64,000 nt of DNA from Vibrio renipiscarius. GTDB lineage: Bacteria; Pseudomonadota; Gammaproteobacteria; Enterobacterales; Vibrionaceae. The position numbers and the translations under genes are program-made. Where the stretch lies: contig NZ_JTKH01000013.1 in NCBI RefSeq assembly GCF_000827885.1, forward strand, positions 1-64,000, written 5' to 3'. Below, one piece after another: positions 60,837-64,000 of this stretch. How positions within the stretch are numbered: the first letter of the stretch is position 1; each line of letters opens with the position of its first letter. The notes under the pieces were generated by a model. That model did not search any database. It saw only the letters and a program-made list of their open reading frames with translations, and had not been told where the DNA came from.

Positions 60837-60983
60837 AATAAGCCTGTTCATGCTGATCAGGCTCGACATGCACTCAATTTTATTTCAGTCGGATTGAGTC
60901 GTTTTTAAGGCTGAATGTTTACTCTGATTTGTCGTTCAGTTTGAACGTCGATGAGAGAACTATGGATAGTTAAGGGGCAAGGA

Positions 60984-61961
60984 ATGTTTTCGTTTCTGGT
61001 CAAGCGCCTGTATCAGGCACTGATAGTGATGTTTGTGATCAGTTTGGTGGCGTTTGCCATTCAGGATAATCTGGGTGATCCGCTGCGTGAGCTTGTTGGT
61101 CAGTCAGTTTCAGAAGCGGAGCGCCAAGCGCTGCGTGATGAATTAGGCCTAAACGATCCCTTTATCACAAAATACACTCGCTTTGTCAGCAATGCGCTGC
61201 AAGGGGATTTAGGTACATCTTACTTTTTCAAGCGACCAGCGGTTGATGTCATTCTAGACAAGCTGGTGGCCACCTTGGAATTGGTGTTTGGCGCGACGCT
61301 GATCATCATTTCGTTATCGATCCCGCTCGGGGTTTACTCTGCGATTCACCCTAAGAGTATTTTCACCAAATTTATTATGGCAATGAGTAGCGTCGGCATC
61401 TCGATTCCGGTGTTCTTAACCGCCATCATGTTGATGTATGTCTTTTCGATTGAGCTTGGCTGGTTGCCGTCTTATGGGCGAGGAGACACCGTTAATCTTT
61501 TGGGTTGGGAGTCAGGCTTTTTCACCATTGATGGTCTGAAGCATCTCATCTTGCCATGTATTGCCTTGGCTTCAATTATGTTGCCGTTGTTTATTCGCTT
61601 GGTTCGTTCAGAAATGCTGGAAGTGTTGAGCTCTGAATACATCAAGTTTGCTAAGGCTAAGGGCCTTAACTTGAATAAAATCTATTACCAACATGCGTTG
61701 AAAAATACCATGCTACCAGTACTTACCGTCGGTGGGGTACAAATTGGCACCATGGTGGCGTACACCATTTTGACGGAAACGGTTTTCCAATGGCCGGGTA
61801 CGGGCTTTCTTTTCCTTGAAGCGATTAACCGTGTTGATACGCCTTTAATTACCGCCTATGTCATCTTTGTGGGTTTGATTTTTGTGGTCACCAATACCAT
61901 CGTTGATTTGCTTTACGGCATCATCAACCCAACGGTGAATCTGACTGGAAAAGGAGCTTAG
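60984..61961 (+). CDS. Peptide-type ABC transporter permease, DppB-like
   Basis: A 325-aa permease with six membrane helices. FLVKRLYQALIVMFVISLVAF starts it; the coupling (EAA-like) loop lies in LSSEYIKFAKAKGLNLNKIYYQHALKN; WPGTGFLFLEAI is the usual C-terminal element. ATG 60984 follows AGGGGC at suitable spacing; ATG 60951 would add 11 residues. Pairs with the next permease. Confidence 0.94.
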   Translation: MFSFLVKRLYQALIVMFVISLVAFAIQDNLGDPLRELVGQSVSEAERQALRDELGLNDPFITKYTRFVSNALQGDLGTSYFFKRPAVDVILDKLVATLELVFGATLIIISLSIPLGVYSAIHPKSIFTKFIMAMSSVGISIPVFLTAIMLMYVFSIELGWLPSYGRGDTVNLLGWESGFFTIDGLKHLILPCIALASIMLPLFIRLVRSEMLEVLSSEYIKFAKAKGLNLNKIYYQHALKNTMLPVLTVGGVQIGTMVAYTILTETVFQWPGTGFLFLEAINRVDTPLITAYVIFVGLIFVVTNTIVDLLYGIINPTVNLTGKGA

Positions 61962-61963
61962 TC

Positions 61964-62920
61964 ATGAGTCAAAGTAATGTTTCTGCGGCTCCTTCGGCTG
62001 AGCCGTCGGTGTGGCAACGTTTTAAAAATTCCGACTTTTTGTATTACTTTAAACGCGATAAAGTCGCGATGGCGAGTTTTACCGTCTTCATGATGTTCTT
62101 GGTGTTGGCCTTGGCCGCGCCGATTTTGGCGCCAACCGATCCTTATGATTTGACCTCGATTGATATCATGGATTCGGAATTGCCACCGTCATGGATGGAA
62201 GGTGGAGAAGAGCATTTTGTCTTGGGTACGGATGAGCAAGGCCGTGATATTTTATCGACCATTCTCTACGGCTCACGCCTCTCGCTTACCATTGGCTTTT
62301 TAGCCGTTGGCCTACAGTTGTTCTTAGGCATTATCATTGGTTTGTCCGCCGGTTATTTTGGTGGTCGCGTGGATAGCTTCTTGATGCGTTTCGCGGATGT
62401 GCAGTTGTCATTTTCGACCATGATGGTGGCAATCATTGTCTCGGCCATTTTCAAAGCCAGTTTTGGTAGCGATTTTTACAATCAATACGCCGTGGTCATG
62501 CTGGTGGTAATCATCGGGGTTGCAGAATGGCCGCAGTATGCGCGTACTATTCGTGCGTCGGTATTGGCTGAAAAGAAGAAAGAGTACGTCGAAGCGGCGC
62601 GCGTGATGGGCTTTAAAGCCCCTCGCATTATGTTTCGTCATATTCTGCCAAACTGTTTGTCTCCGATTTTGGTTATCTCTACCGTACAAGTGGCAAATGC
62701 CATTATGTCGGAAGCCGCGCTGTCGTTCCTTGGTTTAGGCTTACCGGTTGACCAACCATCATTGGGTGCACTGATCAGCATTGGCTTTAACTACATCTTT
62801 TCTGGTGCATGGTGGATTACCGCCTTCCCGGGCATTGTTTTGGTTACCTTGGTGTTGGTGATTAACTTGCTGGGTGACTGGCTGCGAGATGTGTTTAACC
62901 CGAAAATCTATAAAGGCTAA
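61964..62920 (+). CDS. Peptide-type ABC transporter permease, DppC-like
   Basis: A 318-aa permease with the N-terminal OppC_N segment (FKRDKVAMASFTVFMMFLVL), HFVLGTDEQGRDILSTILYGSRLSL, and the coupling loop EYVEAARVMGFKAPRIMFRHILPN. It starts 2 bases after the first permease. With the fused ATPase and the binding protein it makes a complete importer. Confidence 0.95.
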   Translation: MSQSNVSAAPSAEPSVWQRFKNSDFLYYFKRDKVAMASFTVFMMFLVLALAAPILAPTDPYDLTSIDIMDSELPPSWMEGGEEHFVLGTDEQGRDILSTILYGSRLSLTIGFLAVGLQLFLGIIIGLSAGYFGGRVDSFLMRFADVQLSFSTMMVAIIVSAIFKASFGSDFYNQYAVVMLVVIIGVAEWPQYARTIRASVLAEKKKEYVEAARVMGFKAPRIMFRHILPNCLSPILVISTVQVANAIMSEAALSFLGLGLPVDQPSLGALISIGFNYIFSGAWWITAFPGIVLVTLVLVINLLGDWLRDVFNPKIYKG

Positions 62921-62947
62921 ATCCCGTTTACGGAATTTATTGCTACT

Positions 62948-62974
62948 AAGCCGCGAACTGTCGCGGCTTTTTTT
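62948..62974 (+). terminator. Terminator of the peptide ABC operon
   Basis: Stem AAGCCGCGA / TCGCGGCTT with ACTG loop and eight T. Confidence 0.93.
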
Positions 62975-63132
62975 TCGCCTATGCTTAAATTTGCAAACTC
63001 TGTTTGTGCCAACTCGTTTCGAAATTTGCCTTTATTTAGTGTTTGATAGGGGACTTCATAATAGTGATGAATGTTTTTGCTTGTATTAGTCGCAGTGAAA
63101 ATACAACGATGAATGACAAAAGTAGGTGAAGA

Positions 63133-63498
63133 GTGAAGCCAGGTAAAACAGGGTTTAGTCGTATTGCGGATGCGGCAGGGTATTCGGTTCAGGGGTTAAA
63201 AGCGGCTTGGCATAATGAGGCGGCATTTCGTCAAGAAAGTGTCTTATTCGTTATTGCGATTTTGATTGCTTTTTTTCTGCCGATAGACACCGTTGAAAAG
63301 ATATTACTGGTGGGCAGTGTGGCCATCGTTGTGATTGTGGAATTGCTTAATTCGGCGATTGAGGCGGTCGTGGATAGAATCGGTTCGGACTGGCATGAAC
63401 TGAGTGGACGAGCCAAAGACATGGGTTCTGCTGCGGTGTTTGTTGCTTTGCTATTGGCGGCGTTTACCTGGATCTCTATCTTAGGAGGGTTGCTGTGA
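63133..63498 (+). CDS. dgkA: Diacylglycerol kinase DgkA
   Basis: A 121-aa integral membrane kinase with three helices, the size of E. coli DgkA (122 aa). Catalytic signature VELLNSAIEAVVDRIG (about 74-89) and the N-terminal NEAAFRQE element are intact. It rephosphorylates diacylglycerol to phosphatidic acid. GTG start with AGGTGAAGA before it. The stop overlaps the eptA start (GTGA), which fits their functions: EptA uses phosphatidylethanolamine and releases diacylglycerol. Confidence 0.95.
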   Translation: MKPGKTGFSRIADAAGYSVQGLKAAWHNEAAFRQESVLFVIAILIAFFLPIDTVEKILLVGSVAIVVIVELLNSAIEAVVDRIGSDWHELSGRAKDMGSAAVFVALLLAAFTWISILGGLL

Positions 63499-64000
63499 AC
63501 ACTCTCTTCTCTCATCGTTTAGCGGAGCTCTTCCGCATTAAAGCGAGCTATGCCCGCTTCACCGTGATAGTGGCATTGTATTTTGCTGTTGTCCTCAATT
63601 TGCCTATCTATAAAGAGCTGCATCATATTTTTGCTCAAATGGAGAGCGTAAAACTGGGTTTTATGCTGACCATTCCCTTGTTTTTCTGGGCGGCTCTTAC
63701 GGTGATTTTTAATCTGTTGAGTTGGCCTTATTTGACCAAGCCTTTTTTTATCATCTTGCTGATGTGTTCAGCTTTGGTGAGCTATGCGGGGTTCAATTAC
63801 GGTACGATTTTTGATGCCGATATGATGACCAATATTATGCAAACCGACAGCAGTGAAGCGAGCTCATACTTGAGTGTTTACTCAGTCACCTGGTTCGTCT
63901 TACTTGGTATTTTACCGTCCATTTTTGTGGCCAGCGTTTCCTTTCAATCCGAGTCATTACTGACGTTGATCGCGAAAAAATTACTGTCAATTACGGTTGC
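63495..64000 (+). CDS. eptA: Phosphoethanolamine transferase, EptA type (partial, N-terminal 168 aa)
   Basis: The frame opens at GTG 63495 with AGGAGGG 7 bases upstream and runs past the window end. The visible 168 residues begin NTLFSHRLAELFRIKASYAR and hold the N-terminal membrane domain (DUF1705 type), including NYGTIFDADMMTNIMQTDSSEASSY cut here to the shorter landmarks IFDADMMTNIMQTD and SSEASSYLS. The catalytic sulfatase-fold domain with the Thr nucleophile lies beyond 64000, so activity cannot be judged. EptA modifies lipid A and gives polymyxin resistance in several bacteria. Confidence 0.88.
   Translation, partial: MNTLFSHRLAELFRIKASYARFTVIVALYFAVVLNLPIYKELHHIFAQMESVKLGFMLTIPLFFWAALTVIFNLLSWPYLTKPFFIILLMCSALVSYAGFNYGTIFDADMMTNIMQTDSSEASSYLSVYSVTWFVLLGILPSIFVASVSFQSESLLTLIAKKLLSITV

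Overview
The window is a stretch of chromosomal core genome from a gammaproteobacterium, almost certainly a Vibrio, on the origin-proximal part of chromosome 1. The evidence is the protein content (AsnC, UspA/UspB, TatABC, PolA, IlvYC and a VexRAB-like efflux operon), a Vibrio-type long RyhB RNA, Spot 42 downstream of polA, and two perfect 16-bp ParB-binding parS sites. I see no insertion sequence, prophage, integron, CRISPR array or defence island. Nearly all of the sequence is explained by housekeeping genes and known RNAs.

Layout. 1-760: 3' end of a 23S rRNA, 5S rRNA and tRNA-Asp, closing an rRNA operon. 0.9-7.8 kb: a fluoride channel, then a TPP-riboswitch-controlled thiamine operon (thiC, a long thiE, thiF, thiS, thiG, thiH). 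One parS lies inside thiE and another just after thiH. 7.8-16.3 kb: aminopeptidase P, a divergent LysR/MFS pair, an unknown 94-aa protein, asnC, a GGDEF-EAL protein with a very short periplasmic region, and rsmJ. 16.4-20.2 kb: a DMT transporter and the uspA / ftnA / uspB / YhiN group. 20.2-25.9 kb: a gluconate / Entner-Doudoroff regulon (gntR, edd-gntK, permease, eda) with visible GntR operators. 25.9-35.4 kb: a second DMT transporter, rmuC behind a LexA-like box, ubiE-ubiJ-ubiB, tatABC, a TatD nuclease and hemB.

35.4-45 kb is rich in regulatory RNA. It holds RyhB (Fur-controlled), polA, Spot 42, engB, cytochrome c4, a GGA-rich Csr-type sponge RNA, a small operon (methyltransferase, yihI, DUF2489 protein) and hemN. 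45-55.8 kb: ilvY/ilvC, ubiK, a TetR/MFP/RND efflux operon with a 24-bp palindromic operator, rep helicase and a cytochrome c5. 56.1-56.7 kb: five tRNA genes, including a tandem duplication of a His-Pro pair. 57.4-62.9 kb: a complete peptide-type ABC importer. 63.1-64 kb: dgkA overlapping the start of an eptA-type phosphoethanolamine transferase, which runs off the window.

How the parts connect. Iron and haem: RyhB, ferritin, hemB, hemN and two c-type cytochromes. Ubiquinone: ubiE, ubiJ, ubiB and ubiK. Carbon control: the GntR regulon, Spot 42 and the Csr RNA. Envelope: Tat export, VexAB-like efflux, and dgkA, which recycles the diacylglycerol released by EptA. I did not find a clearly undescribed system. 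The best leads are the ThiE N-terminal domain that carries parS, the apparently deleted sensor domain of the GGDEF-EAL protein, the Dam-site cluster with DnaA boxes before polA, and the unrecognised 94-aa protein.
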